A stretch of 64,000 nt of DNA from Rhodospirillaceae bacterium. Lineage in GTDB: Bacteria > Pseudomonadota > Alphaproteobacteria > Rhodospirillales > Rhodospirillaceae. The stretch is from the NCBI GenBank assembly GCA_947476925.1, contig CANJSF010000018.1:1-64000 (forward strand), in the 5' to 3' direction. The notes below the pieces were generated by a model, which saw nothing but the letters and a program-made list of their open reading frames with translations, did not search any database and was not told where the DNA came from. The position numbers were made by a program, and so were the translations under genes. This document shows positions 42,668 through 51,646 of the stretch, piece after piece; positions within the stretch are counted from its first letter, which is position 1; the number at the start of each line of letters is the position of its first letter.

Positions 42668-43621
42668 ATGCGGCACTTCATGACCGGGCTAGCAATAGCT
42701 GTTGGACTTGCGGCCTGCGCGAGCGCGCCATCCTCAACGGCCATGAACCCGGGCAAGACGTTCCGTGATTGCCCCACCTGCCCTGAGATGGTGTCCATTG
42801 CGCCCGGCACATTCAACATGGGCTCGGACGTGGTCGAGGCCATGCGTGGCGGCGAGATGCGCCCGGAAGGCCCCATCCGCGCCATGACCATCACCAAATC
42901 ATTCGCGGCAGGCAAATATGAACTGACCAACAAAGAGTTCGGCGCGTTCGTGAAAGCCAGCGGCTATAAACCTGCCGACGCCTGCCAAGTGTGGGGCGGA
43001 ATCGATGTCGTGAAGGGCAAGACTTGGCGCGACCCCGACTATGGCCGCCCACCGCGCGACGACGAACCCGTGGTGTGCGTTACCTGGCTGGATGCCAAGG
43101 CCTATGCCGCGTGGCTATCTAAAACGACCGGTAAAAACTATCGCCTCCTGACAGAGGCCGAGTGGGAATACACCGCCAAAGCCGGTTCGAAAACCACATG
43201 GCCCTGGGGCGAGGACGCACAACGCATTTGTGAGTTCGCGAACTCGTTTGACAAAACGGGCCGTGCCGACCCGCGCCAAACCAACGACGGCGGTACGTCC
43301 AACGCTGAGCAAACGCAGTGCTCAGACGGCTATGCCATTGTCGCGCCTGTCGGCAAATTCAAGCCAAATGCCTTTGGTGTGTACGATACGATTGGCAATG
43401 TGTGGGAATGGACCGAGGACTGCTCGGCCCCTGGCCTTTATCCCGATCAACCACGCACAGAAAAAGCTGTTGAAGTGAGCGGCAAGTGCGACAAGCGCGC
43501 CGTGCGCAGCGCCAGTTGGCGCACGCGCCTTTCACGTCATCGCCCCACCTTCCGGGGCCGCGACCCAGAACCAACAGCATCGAACATTTTTGGGTTCAGA
43601 ATCGGGCGCGATTTGAATTAG
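42668..43621 (+). CDS. Formylglycine-generating-enzyme-like lipoprotein
   Basis: The 317-residue protein starts at ATG 42668 and has a lipobox (AVGLAACAS), so Cys17 should be lipidated. The FGE fold is visible: DCPTCPEMVSIAPGTFNMGS, YELTNKEFGAF, YRLLTEAEWEYTAKAG, FGVYDTIGNVWEWTED and GFRIGRDL. It shares the DCxxCP element with the copy at 32912-33931. The segment following VRSASW lacks the active-site cysteines of true formylglycine generators. The gene follows the TetR gene by 35 bases and may be cotranscribed with it. Confidence 0.88.
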   Translation: MRHFMTGLAIAVGLAACASAPSSTAMNPGKTFRDCPTCPEMVSIAPGTFNMGSDVVEAMRGGEMRPEGPIRAMTITKSFAAGKYELTNKEFGAFVKASGYKPADACQVWGGIDVVKGKTWRDPDYGRPPRDDEPVVCVTWLDAKAYAAWLSKTTGKNYRLLTEAEWEYTAKAGSKTTWPWGEDAQRICEFANSFDKTGRADPRQTNDGGTSNAEQTQCSDGYAIVAPVGKFKPNAFGVYDTIGNVWEWTEDCSAPGLYPDQPRTEKAVEVSGKCDKRAVRSASWRTRLSRHRPTFRGRDPEPTASNIFGFRIGRDLN

Positions 43622-43671
43622 CGCATAAGGCCGACAAGCGGCCTTCCGCTTGGAACGGAGAACCGCGCGGC

Positions 43672-44349
43672 CTAAAAGGGCCGCCAAATCGACAGCACCG
43701 CCATGGTGATGAACAGTGCCCACAGGCACCAGTTCAGTTTCATGGCCAGGAACAGCGTGCGGTCGACAATGGCCTCGAAGGCAGGCGTTGATCCGGTTTT
43801 TTTGAAGTCGGGCAGCGCTTTGGCCAAGTCCCGCACGAAAAAGCGAATCGACACGCCACCGGCAATGAGCAGACCTAGCAGCAGGTATTTCAACGCCATC
43901 CAATGCGCAGCAAATGGCCCCTCGCCTACCAGCGACCACACGCCTGTCACTAAAAACGTGCCGCCCACCAGATAACGCCAGGCAATATCAACATCGACGA
44001 TACGTTTGCCCCATGGCTTGTTCTCGTTCAAAAAACTGAGCCAAATTTCTGCAAACCACACCGCGCAGATCAGCCACAGCCACCACAGGTCAGCCGGCGT
44101 CAGCGGCGATAGGCCCGCCAGCGCTTCGACAGAAAAGCCCGTGGCGATGAATAGAATAAGCCCCATGCGCGGGTGCTGATCGCAGATCAAAAGAAACTTC
44201 AGTTTGCGCACACGCTCTTCGGCGGGGTCTTTGTGCGACTTGATCAGATACCAGGTCCATTGATCGACAACGAAGTCCGAGCCCATGTAGTACCCGATCA
44301 CGATCATGTGCAGGGCAAAGACCCAAGTGTATGTGTCGATGACTTGCAT
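43672..44349 (-). CDS. Integral membrane protein of unknown function
   Basis: The 225-residue protein has about six membrane helices with several conserved-looking polar residues: ALHMIVIGYYMGSDFVVDQW, CDQHPRMGLILF and KLNWCLWALFITM. His residues within helices could bind haem or metal, but I do not recognise the family. The ATG directly follows the SDR stop codon (TAAATG on the minus strand), so it is the third gene of a nitrilase-like/SDR operon. Confidence 0.75.
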   Translation of the reverse strand: MQVIDTYTWVFALHMIVIGYYMGSDFVVDQWTWYLIKSHKDPAEERVRKLKFLLICDQHPRMGLILFIATGFSVEALAGLSPLTPADLWWLWLICAVWFAEIWLSFLNENKPWGKRIVDVDIAWRYLVGGTFLVTGVWSLVGEGPFAAHWMALKYLLLGLLIAGGVSIRFFVRDLAKALPDFKKTGSTPAFEAIVDRTLFLAMKLNWCLWALFITMAVLSIWRPF

Positions 44350-45129
44350 TTATCGCCCCCCCTGCTTGTCCCAAACCTTCTGCTGTTCTTTCCACGCATC
44401 AGGGGCTTTAGCACCAAAGGCGTGCGCGTTGGTTTGGCGTGTGACAATCGGCAACGTTGAGCCATCGGGTTCGAAGAATTGACCGGCATTTTCCACCGTC
44501 AAGTTATCGATGACCTTTTTCAAGTGCGCCGCACTTTCATCGGCCGTGAATACGCCCATGTCAGCGGTGGATTTGGTTTTGACAAACCCCGGATGCGCAC
44601 ACGCCACCGCAATGCCGCGTGGTTTCAGCAGCAGTGACAACTGCATCACCACCTGATTGAGCGCGCTCTTGGACGAGCGAAACAGAATCATGCCCGCCGG
44701 CGGATTGGCGCCAATGCGGCTGGAGAGAAAAAACATTTTCTTCTGCACACTGGCCGCCACGTTTTCAACAAATGTCTCGGCCAGTTTCATTTGCGCCATG
44801 GTGTTGACCTTAAAGGCCTCCATCCAGGCCTCGTAATTCGTGTCGCCAATGGTTGAGGAAGGATTGTTGGTTTTGGCGCCGTTACACAACAGCAAATCGA
44901 TCGGCTTGCCTGCCAGCTTTGCGCCCAAGGCATCGATGGTGGCGAAATTCGCGAGATCGCATTGCTCAATCGTTAGTTTGCCCGTGTTGGACGAGGCTAG
45001 TGCATGAAGCTCTGGTGCGCTTGCTGGATCACGCGCCACGGCAATCACGTTCCACCCCTCGCGCAAGAACAACTCGACGAACCCAAACCCTAGCCCGCGA
45101 TTAGCCCCGGTGATCAACACTGTCGGCAT
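44350..45129 (-). CDS. Short-chain dehydrogenase/reductase with Phe in place of the catalytic Tyr
   Basis: The 259-residue protein has an N-terminal NAD(P)-binding TGANRGLGFG, LLLCNGA for the NNAG motif and the catalytic Ser in FLSSRIGA. In the Y-x-x-x-K motif the Tyr is Phe: LFRSSKSALN (Phe codon TTT at 44680-44682). The Lys is kept. This loss should strongly impair standard SDR chemistry, although other roles are possible. It resembles the sniffer/C-factor subgroup, where YRTSKSALN is usual. It is the middle gene of an operon after the nitrilase-like gene. Confidence 0.88.
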   Translation of the reverse strand: MPTVLITGANRGLGFGFVELFLREGWNVIAVARDPASAPELHALASSNTGKLTIEQCDLANFATIDALGAKLAGKPIDLLLCNGAKTNNPSSTIGDTNYEAWMEAFKVNTMAQMKLAETFVENVAASVQKKMFFLSSRIGANPPAGMILFRSSKSALNQVVMQLSLLLKPRGIAVACAHPGFVKTKSTADMGVFTADESAAHLKKVIDNLTVENAGQFFEPDGSTLPIVTRQTNAHAFGAKAPDAWKEQQKVWDKQGGR

Positions 45130-45141
45130 TTGTATTCCTTC

Positions 45142-46173
45142 TTATTCCGCCTCAATCACGCCGAGCTTCCGCAAACGCTCGATGACTTGTTTTTGCATGC
45201 CCTTGAAGTGCTCCGGCGTGGGGTCGGTCTTCATCAATGTATTGGGCGGATAAAACTCTGTGCGCGCATAGGTCGACGCATACAGTTCCATGCGCAGGCG
45301 CGTCGGAAAATTGTTGATGTCGGCGGCGTTGCGGGCTCGGCGCAACGCCGAGATGTTAATGTCAGCCGCCGCCGCCACCGTTTCGCCAAAGCCAGCTTCG
45401 GCTAACACGCGGCCTTCAAAGTCGATCACTTTCGATAGGCCATCGCAGGTATTGTCGAGGAACGGATAGCCGATCATGCCTGCCGTGTTGGCCGAGACGA
45501 CATAGGCTAAGTTCTCAATGGCGCGTGCGCGCTTCATGATGTCTTTGGGCGTGAGGCCGGTACGGTAGGGCTCGGACGTCGGGTGACAGAACACCTCTGC
45601 ACCACGCAACGCGAAACAACGCACCAGTTCAGGGTACTGAATTTCTTCCGAAGCAACGCACGCCAAATTGCCAATGGGTGTTTTGGCGACAGGGAACAGC
45701 GCCTCGGCCCCATACAGATCAAGATACTTATCAAGATAGTCGTGCGGCGTGGGCGTGAACATCGATGTCAGGCGGTGATAATGCAGCACCTGTTTTCCTG
45801 ACGGATCGAAAATAAAGCAGCTTTGAAAAAACACGCCGGGAAAATTTTTGTCGCGCACATACGCGTTGCCCGCCAAATACACTTTGGCATCAGCCGCGGT
45901 TTTGGCCAGCGCCGCATACTCGGGCCCGTCAATGTCCACCGCTGCGAGTGCGGCCCACTTCGGGATCGCCATGCCCATGGGAAAGCCGGTCATGAAGTAT
46001 TCAGGCAGCACCACGAGTTTTGTATCGGGCCCGGATGAAATGCGACAGCCGGGCACAGTCACGGCTAACCGATCCAAGCAGCGCTTCATCATGGCCGCAG
46101 AGGCTGCCCGGTCTGAGCAGTCATTGACCGGATGGCAAGCGATCTGCATTGGAACGGCGCGATAGGTGAGCAT
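45142..46173 (-). CDS. Nitrilase-superfamily protein with degenerate active site
   Basis: I start at ATG 46173 (GGGG 8 bases upstream) for 343 residues. The Glu of the triad is present in VVLPEYF, but Lys is replaced by Arg (HYHRLTS) and the catalytic Cys by Ala: the motif reads LACVASEEIQYPE, with Cys two positions early. Compare the active-looking GVLCGEDILYPQ of the protein at 149-2146. It is therefore probably a pseudoenzyme or uses a shifted Cys. It heads an operon with an SDR lacking Tyr and a membrane protein. No signal peptide is seen. Confidence 0.82.
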   Translation of the reverse strand: MLTYRAVPMQIACHPVNDCSDRAASAAMMKRCLDRLAVTVPGCRISSGPDTKLVVLPEYFMTGFPMGMAIPKWAALAAVDIDGPEYAALAKTAADAKVYLAGNAYVRDKNFPGVFFQSCFIFDPSGKQVLHYHRLTSMFTPTPHDYLDKYLDLYGAEALFPVAKTPIGNLACVASEEIQYPELVRCFALRGAEVFCHPTSEPYRTGLTPKDIMKRARAIENLAYVVSANTAGMIGYPFLDNTCDGLSKVIDFEGRVLAEAGFGETVAAAADINISALRRARNAADINNFPTRLRMELYASTYARTEFYPPNTLMKTDPTPEHFKGMQKQVIERLRKLGVIEAE

Positions 46174-46338
46174 CAATTCGGCCCCTTCCCCTGGCGGGTG
46201 AGCAGATTAGCGCGCATACTCACGAAGGCAAGTTATGCATGAATGCCACGTTTCTGCCATGTTGGCGCGATCTGCTTGCATCATGTGGTCGGGTCCATGA
46301 AGATCGCCCAGCTAATCGAATTGAAGCACAGGTTTTGA

Positions 46339-47019
46339 ATGCCTTCGAAATTTTCACGTTTGGCGTTTGCGCTTTTAGGCGCAGCCAGCTTTGGCCTTGC
46401 GTCTTGCGGCGGCGGGGCAGACGGCCCCAATGCGCGCGAGACAGGGATGTATATGGAAGGGTTGGGCGGACGCGGCTTAGTGATTAGGCCCGGGCCAAGC
46501 GCCAACAAAGCCTATTCGGACGGCATTGATCTGAAAACGCGGGGCGACTGCGCCGGCGCCATTGCCAAACTGGCTCCGGTTGCCAATATGGGCCCCGGTT
46601 ACGAGAACGCGCAGTCGGCGCTTGGCGATTGCCAAATTGCAACCAGCACCAATCCTGAAAGTAGTCAGTACATGGAAGGCTTGGTGTGGCTGATACGTGC
46701 GGCAGACGGCGGGTGGACCGAAGCCCAAGGCCGACTGGCACAGATTTACGCTGTTGGCCCCGCTAGCCATCGCAATTTAGAAGAAGCTGCACTTCGCTTG
46801 GCGTTGTATCGCGCCAGCGCGTCCATGGCGCGGATCGGGTTTTCGCCGCTGAGCAAGCCGGTCGAAGACGCTATTGCTCAAGCCATTGGGGCCGAGCGGC
46901 AAAAAGCAGGCGAGAGCCATGCGGCTAACTGGCAACCCAAAATGTGGGTGCCGCCAAAATCAACATTGTCTGATACGGGGCCAGAAATGCGCGGCAAGCG
47001 CCGCGGGCCCCCGATGTAA
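46339..47019 (+). CDS. Lipoprotein with Sel1-like/TPR repeats
   Basis: The 226-residue protein has an N-terminal signal with a lipobox (LGAASFGLASC), so it should be a membrane-anchored lipoprotein. The middle, NKAYSDGIDLKTRGDCAGAI to GRLAQIYAVGPAS, holds Sel1-like alpha-helical repeats, with two cysteines (GDCAGA and GDCQIA) that may form a disulfide. The C-terminus is basic and Pro-rich (MRGKRRGPPM). It is convergent with the VOC gene, with 6 bases between the stops. Function unknown. Confidence 0.75.
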   Translation: MPSKFSRLAFALLGAASFGLASCGGGADGPNARETGMYMEGLGGRGLVIRPGPSANKAYSDGIDLKTRGDCAGAIAKLAPVANMGPGYENAQSALGDCQIATSTNPESSQYMEGLVWLIRAADGGWTEAQGRLAQIYAVGPASHRNLEEAALRLALYRASASMARIGFSPLSKPVEDAIAQAIGAERQKAGESHAANWQPKMWVPPKSTLSDTGPEMRGKRRGPPM

Positions 47020-47025
47020 CCTAGG

Positions 47026-48153
47026 CTAACCTTTTTTCTTTTTTGCGATCTTCTTTTTGGCCGCTTTCTTTATCGCCGCCGGCTTTTTGGCCGCGGGTTT
47101 TTTGACCGCTTTCTTTTTGGGAGCGGGCTTTTTCTTTGCCTTCGGTTTTGCTTTCGATACAGGTCTCGCCCGGCCCTTCGATGGGACAGAAACCGACTGT
47201 GTAAACTCGAACATCTCTTCGTTCGGGCCTTTGGCCATCATCAGCTTGTAAGGTTTGCCATCATCAGTGATCAGCGTCGGCGGCGTGACAATTTCAGACC
47301 CAAAGACGCGCAGCTTCTGGTGCAAATCATCGAGGTTATTAGCATCGTGCGTGAGTAACGAAAATCCGAGGTGGCCCGGCTTCATGCGGCCGGTGAGGCG
47401 TTTGCCCGTGCGATTGAAAAAATGCACGCACAGAATTTTTCCGCTGGCTTCGGGCGGATCGCCATACAGCAAGAAGTGAATCCGCGTGCCATCGGGCGTG
47501 CCGGTCAGTTTATTGACCATGCTGCGATAGGCTTCGGGAGTTTCGGCATCGCCCACAGCCGTTAATCCAAGCACGCCGGAGTAAAATGCACGGGTGCGCA
47601 TGAGATCGCCGGCAACGATCGAAATCGTTGGAATTTCGCTGAAGGGGCCGTCGGGCGAACCTGCGCGCATCGACGTGGGGAAATGGCGGTGGCCAACCAT
47701 AATCAAGACTGGCACCCCATCGGGGCCCGAGAACAAACACTCTTCGCTGATTGTCTCGCCGATTTGATGCTTCACTGGCTGCGAGCGAAATTTGTAACCG
47801 GCCGCTTCAATTTTTCGCACCGATGGCAAAATCGGATCAGCCACATAGAAGTCGATAGCTTTGGCGCCGACATCGGTTCCGGAGTCGGGATTAATAGCCC
47901 CAAAATCGAGCCGCACTTTTTGCGTCGGCGTCGGCGTGAATTCGACCAACCGCAGTTGGCCCATGGCGTAACCCTTGCATGATAAAATCGCCATGCTGGC
48001 TTTGGTGCCTGGCTTTACCTTCCACGCTTTCAGTAGGCTTGGCGATACCGGCCCCGTGCGCTCGACCTTCAGCTTCATGATGTCGCGAAACAGGCTCAGC
48101 GCCTGCTTCATGTTGCTCACACCGACCGTTGCTAATCGCATTGCCGAAACCAT
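47026..48153 (-). CDS. Two-domain VOC (glyoxalase/dioxygenase) protein with lysine-rich tail
   Basis: The 375-residue protein has two vicinal-oxygen-chelate domains: RLATVGVSNMKQALSLFRDI (about residues 5-150) and TISIVAGDLMRTRAFYSGVL to GPNEEMFEF (about 175-315). Residues from about 323 onward form a Lys/Ala/Pro-rich tail (KPKAKKKPAPKKKAVKKPAA and on), resembling histone H1-like or AlgP-type nucleic-acid-binding segments. Such a tail on a VOC domain is unusual. It may bind nucleic acid or polyphosphate; this is inference. VOC enzymes act on small molecules with a metal centre, but metal ligands are not obvious here. Confidence 0.82.
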   Translation of the reverse strand: MVSAMRLATVGVSNMKQALSLFRDIMKLKVERTGPVSPSLLKAWKVKPGTKASMAILSCKGYAMGQLRLVEFTPTPTQKVRLDFGAINPDSGTDVGAKAIDFYVADPILPSVRKIEAAGYKFRSQPVKHQIGETISEECLFSGPDGVPVLIMVGHRHFPTSMRAGSPDGPFSEIPTISIVAGDLMRTRAFYSGVLGLTAVGDAETPEAYRSMVNKLTGTPDGTRIHFLLYGDPPEASGKILCVHFFNRTGKRLTGRMKPGHLGFSLLTHDANNLDDLHQKLRVFGSEIVTPPTLITDDGKPYKLMMAKGPNEEMFEFTQSVSVPSKGRARPVSKAKPKAKKKPAPKKKAVKKPAAKKPAAIKKAAKKKIAKKKKG

Positions 48154-48281
48154 GCCGTGCCCCTGTCATCGTCGCTGAAAAAAAATGAAGCGAGAGCCGT
48201 ATTCTCTCTTCGCAACTCGTCCTATTATGGCGGGGTATCGCGCTGTCGGCCAGTGCCACATGCCGTCGGGGGGACGAAAAA

Positions 48282-49163
48282 ATGCATCGAAAATCGTCAT
48301 GGGTCTTTTGGTTCGTGTTTTTGGCGGGGATCACCCCATCGCTGGCATGGGCGCAAGCCGCAGTCATTCCAACGGATATGCGCAGCCGCGTGACGACAGA
48401 ACTCGCGCCGGGCCTTTACACTTTTGGCAGCTTTGCCGCTCGTAGCATATTTGTGGTCGGCGAAGACGGCGTGATTGCAACTGACCCGGTCAATGCCGAC
48501 TTCGCCAAAGATATGCGCTCGGCCATTCGCAAGGTCACAAACAAGCCTGTCAAATACGTCGTCTATTCTCACCAACATTGGGACCACGTGAGCGGCGGCC
48601 AGATCTTCAAAGACGAAGGCGCAACATTCATCAGCCACGAAAAATGCGTGGCGCACTTTAAGGCTGATCCGAATCCCGCCATTGTGATGCCTGACCGCAC
48701 CGTCACGGGCGGCGAAACAATTTCGTTGAAAGGCAAAAGCCTGAAGCTGATGTACTTCGGGCGCAATCACGGCGATTGCATGCTGGTGATGCAACTCGAC
48801 GGCACTGATGTTTTATATGTGAACGACTTGGTCACGCCCTATTCGTTGGGCCTGGGCTTTATGCCTGATTACAATCCCAAAGAATGGGCACGCAGTTTAC
48901 GCGAAATCGAAGCGCGACCCGACTGGCAGCGCATGGTCGGCGGCCATGGCGTACCGTTCGGCCAGCGCGACGCAGTGACTCAGCGGCGCAAATTTCTGGA
49001 GCAGCTAATGGCGGCCGTGAAGCCCGAGTACGACAAAGGCCGGAGCGCCGACGACATTGCCGCGACGATTGATTTGCCCGAGTTTCGCGATGTGCGCGGT
49101 TACAAAGAACAAATTGGTCGGGCGGCTGAGCGCATTTATCATTACTATGAAATGGGCTGGTAA
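48282..49163 (+). CDS. Exported metallo-beta-lactamase-fold hydrolase, copy 1
   Basis: The 293-residue protein has a signal peptide (residues 1-24, SWVFWFVFLAGITPSLAWA) after a GGGGGGA ribosome-binding site. The zinc motif H-x-H-x-D-H is present (YSHQHWDHVSGG), with RNHGDC and GGHGVPFG supplying later ligands. It is a tandem paralogue of the next gene (shared segments VKYVVYSH and WDHVSGGQIFKDEGA). Family members hydrolyse beta-lactams, lactones, thioesters or other esters; the substrate here is unknown. It is the first of a three-gene plus-strand unit with copy 2 and an FkbM methyltransferase. Confidence 0.9.
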   Translation: MHRKSSWVFWFVFLAGITPSLAWAQAAVIPTDMRSRVTTELAPGLYTFGSFAARSIFVVGEDGVIATDPVNADFAKDMRSAIRKVTNKPVKYVVYSHQHWDHVSGGQIFKDEGATFISHEKCVAHFKADPNPAIVMPDRTVTGGETISLKGKSLKLMYFGRNHGDCMLVMQLDGTDVLYVNDLVTPYSLGLGFMPDYNPKEWARSLREIEARPDWQRMVGGHGVPFGQRDAVTQRRKFLEQLMAAVKPEYDKGRSADDIAATIDLPEFRDVRGYKEQIGRAAERIYHYYEMGW

Positions 49164-49178
49164 CGGGAGAATCAAACG

Positions 49179-50093
49179 ATGACAAATAAAACGATATGGT
49201 TTGTTGGAGCCATCATGGCGTTCTCGTGGCCGGCAATGGCCGACGACATTCCGGACCGTGCTGAATTGTTAAAGCCCGCTCCCAATCCGGCCTGGAACAA
49301 CTTTGGTGCAGGAAGGCCTATCACGCAGGAAATCGCGCCTGGTCTTTATACGTTCTCGGGCAGTGCAAGAACCATCTTCATGGTGACCAAGGACGGCGTG
49401 ATCGCGACCGATCCAGCGACGCCCAAAGACGCCAAAGCGATGCGTGAGGAAATTCGCAAAGTGACCGACAAGCCCGTGAAGTACGTCGTCTACTCGCACA
49501 ACCACTGGGACCATGTCAGCGGCGGCCAGATTTTCAAAGACGAGGGTGCTAAATTTATCAGCCACGAAAAATGCGTTCAGCATTTCAAAGACAAACCGAA
49601 CCCGGAAATCGTGATGCCCGACATCACATTTCCGAAAAACTACACTCTGAAACTGGGTGGGCGATCGCTGGAACTTATTTACCTTGGACCCAATCATGGT
49701 GATTGCTTGGTGTTTATGCGACCCGATAGCGAGAATGGTAAGTATTTGTTTGCCGTCGACATCGCCACTCCCGGCGGCGCACCGCTCACGTTCATGGCGG
49801 GTTACGACCCCGCCAACTGGCTGCGCACTTTGAAAGAACTGGAAGCTATGAATTTCAGCGTGATGATCCCTGGCCATGGTGTGCCGCTGGCTGATAAATC
49901 GAGCATCACCGAACGACGCAAATATCTTGAAGCCCTGATGGCCGCCGTGAAGAAAGCCAATGACGAAGGTATGCCTGGCGATCAAATCCCTGAGAAAGTC
50001 CGCGTGCCAGAGTTTGCATACTTACGCGGGTACGAACTCAACGTCCGTGACAACGTGCGGCGCATGCAAGCGTATTACGGGATCGGGGAGTAA
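49179..50093 (+). CDS. Exported metallo-beta-lactamase-fold hydrolase, copy 2
   Basis: The 304-residue paralogue of the preceding gene starts 15 bases after its stop. It has a signal peptide (WFVGAIMAFSWPAMADD), the zinc motif YSHNHWDHVSGG, PNHGDC and IPGHGVPL. The two proteins are similar throughout, so this is a recent tandem duplication. An FkbM gene begins 3 bases after its stop. The substrate is not predictable. Confidence 0.9.
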   Translation: MTNKTIWFVGAIMAFSWPAMADDIPDRAELLKPAPNPAWNNFGAGRPITQEIAPGLYTFSGSARTIFMVTKDGVIATDPATPKDAKAMREEIRKVTDKPVKYVVYSHNHWDHVSGGQIFKDEGAKFISHEKCVQHFKDKPNPEIVMPDITFPKNYTLKLGGRSLELIYLGPNHGDCLVFMRPDSENGKYLFAVDIATPGGAPLTFMAGYDPANWLRTLKELEAMNFSVMIPGHGVPLADKSSITERRKYLEALMAAVKKANDEGMPGDQIPEKVRVPEFAYLRGYELNVRDNVRRMQAYYGIGE

Positions 50094-50096
50094 ACG

Positions 50097-50966
50097 ATGA
50101 GACTTTCAGAACTCAATGCGGCGAACGCGAAAACGCTTGAAGCCGCGCGCGCCGGAAAAGCCGATGTGAGCGACCCCATGCAATTTCCGTTTCTCGGCTA
50201 CTATGAGGCAGATATTTTTGAGTGCGACCCATTCTTGATGTTCACCAACAATGACTGTCCGCGCGCGCTCAATATTTTATTCGGCAGAAGCTTCGAGCCA
50301 GGCTCGATGAAAATCTGGTGCCGTTTGGCACGCACAGCCACGGGCATTCTCGATATCGGTGCAAGCGTTGGGGTGTATGCCCTTGCTGCGGCGTCACTTC
50401 GCAAAGATATAAAGGTTCATGCATTCGAGCCAAACCCGCATGCCTATTCGCGCCTGCGTATGCACAAACTACTCAATAAATTCGACAATATCATTGAGCA
50501 CACTTTTGCCGTCGGGGATAAAAATCAGTATGTGAATTTTGGCTGGGTGATAAAGCCTTTCGTGCAAATTTCATCTGGCGGAGGCGTTGGTCGCGCCGAG
50601 GGTAAGGGCGTGGAAAGCATCCTTGTCCCGATGCGCATGCTTGATGGCAGTGGCATGGCCTCGGTGTTGGGCAACAAACCGCTGATCAAAATTGATGTCG
50701 AAGGCGGTGAAGCCCTTACCTTTAAAGGCATGAAGGAATTGCTTCAATTGAAGCCCGACATTATCCTTGAGACTTTCAGTCAAGCATCGTGCGATGCCAT
50801 AAATGAACAAATACTGCCCCTCGGATACCAAGTTTATCAAATCATCGAGGCAGAACACCGCGTGGTTCGCCAAGATAAATTGATCCCGTGCGACCCAGCG
50901 AAATTAGACTTCAATCAGTTTCTCACTGTGAGGACGCCCGACGAGGTCAGTCGCATATTAGAATAA
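50097..50966 (+). CDS. FkbM family methyltransferase
   Basis: The 289-residue protein has the SAM-binding ILDIGASVGVYALAAA, the acidic strand-2 end VHAFEPNPHAYSRLR, and the C-terminal LIKIDVEGGEALTFKGMKEL typical of the FkbM family. These enzymes methylate hydroxyl groups of sugars and secondary metabolites. The start follows the metallo-beta-lactamase stop by 3 bases, so it is likely cotranscribed. An alternative role in glycan decoration is possible, but the gene is not next to the nonulosonate cluster. It converges with hisI. Confidence 0.87.
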   Translation: MRLSELNAANAKTLEAARAGKADVSDPMQFPFLGYYEADIFECDPFLMFTNNDCPRALNILFGRSFEPGSMKIWCRLARTATGILDIGASVGVYALAAASLRKDIKVHAFEPNPHAYSRLRMHKLLNKFDNIIEHTFAVGDKNQYVNFGWVIKPFVQISSGGGVGRAEGKGVESILVPMRMLDGSGMASVLGNKPLIKIDVEGGEALTFKGMKELLQLKPDIILETFSQASCDAINEQILPLGYQVYQIIEAEHRVVRQDKLIPCDPAKLDFNQFLTVRTPDEVSRILE

Positions 50967-50973
50967 GTCGACC

Positions 50974-51465
50974 TTATAATTTAGTCGGGTTGGGCGCGTC
51001 GCCGTAGACTTCTTTGGGGTCGAATGTTTTGGCGGCTTCTTCGTAGTTGAGTTTTTCGATGACGTTGCCCAAGGGTTGGCCGAGCGGCACCGAACGGTAG
51101 AAGCAACTCTTGAAGCCCACATGGCAGCTAGCCCCCGATCCGCCTACGCGCACGCGCAGCCAGACCGCATCTTGGTCGTCGTCGATCCGCAATTCTTCAA
51201 CCTGTTGAACCAAGCCCGACGTGTCCCCCTTGCGCCACAAGACTTGGCGACTACGACTAAAATAGTGCGCCTCGCCGGTTTCAATGGTCAGCGCCAGCGC
51301 CTCGGCGTTCATGTAGCCCAACATTAGCAGCGTGCCTGTTTCGGCATCGGTGGTGACTGCCGGCAGCAGGCCGTCTTGGTCGAATTTTGGCGCCAGGGTA
51401 TGGCCCTCCTCGACCTGCTCGATAGACAGGCGTTTACCAAATGTGGGGGCTACGGCGGCGGTCAT
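50974..51465 (-). CDS. hisI: Phosphoribosyl-AMP cyclohydrolase (histidine biosynthesis)
   Basis: The 163-residue protein has [50 protein letters not shown] and the zinc-binding [11 protein letters not shown], with the metal site [11 protein letters not shown]. It opens the adenine ring of PR-AMP, the third step of histidine synthesis. It is a stand-alone HisI, not fused to HisE, as in most alphaproteobacteria. It is convergent with the FkbM gene and separated from cysS by a 181-base gap. Confidence 0.95.
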   Translation of the reverse strand: MTAAVAPTFGKRLSIEQVEEGHTLAPKFDQDGLLPAVTTDAETGTLLMLGYMNAEALALTIETGEAHYFSRSRQVLWRKGDTSGLVQQVEELRIDDDQDAVWLRVRVGGSGASCHVGFKSCFYRSVPLGQPLGNVIEKLNYEEAAKTFDPKEVYGDAPNPTKL

Positions 51466-51646
51466 GTCAGCGGTCCTTAAGCTTGGTCAGAGGGCGGAAA
51501 TGCCCCCCGGGCGGCGGAAAGTCAACTGATCGGCCCAGCAACCTATGCCTGATGTGGGGGATTTGCTGGTTTTTGCAATCCCGCAGCGATTGAGGTATCA
51601 CCCAGGGGTGCCTACTAATCCGGCCCAACGCCCCCATAAAGCAGCT

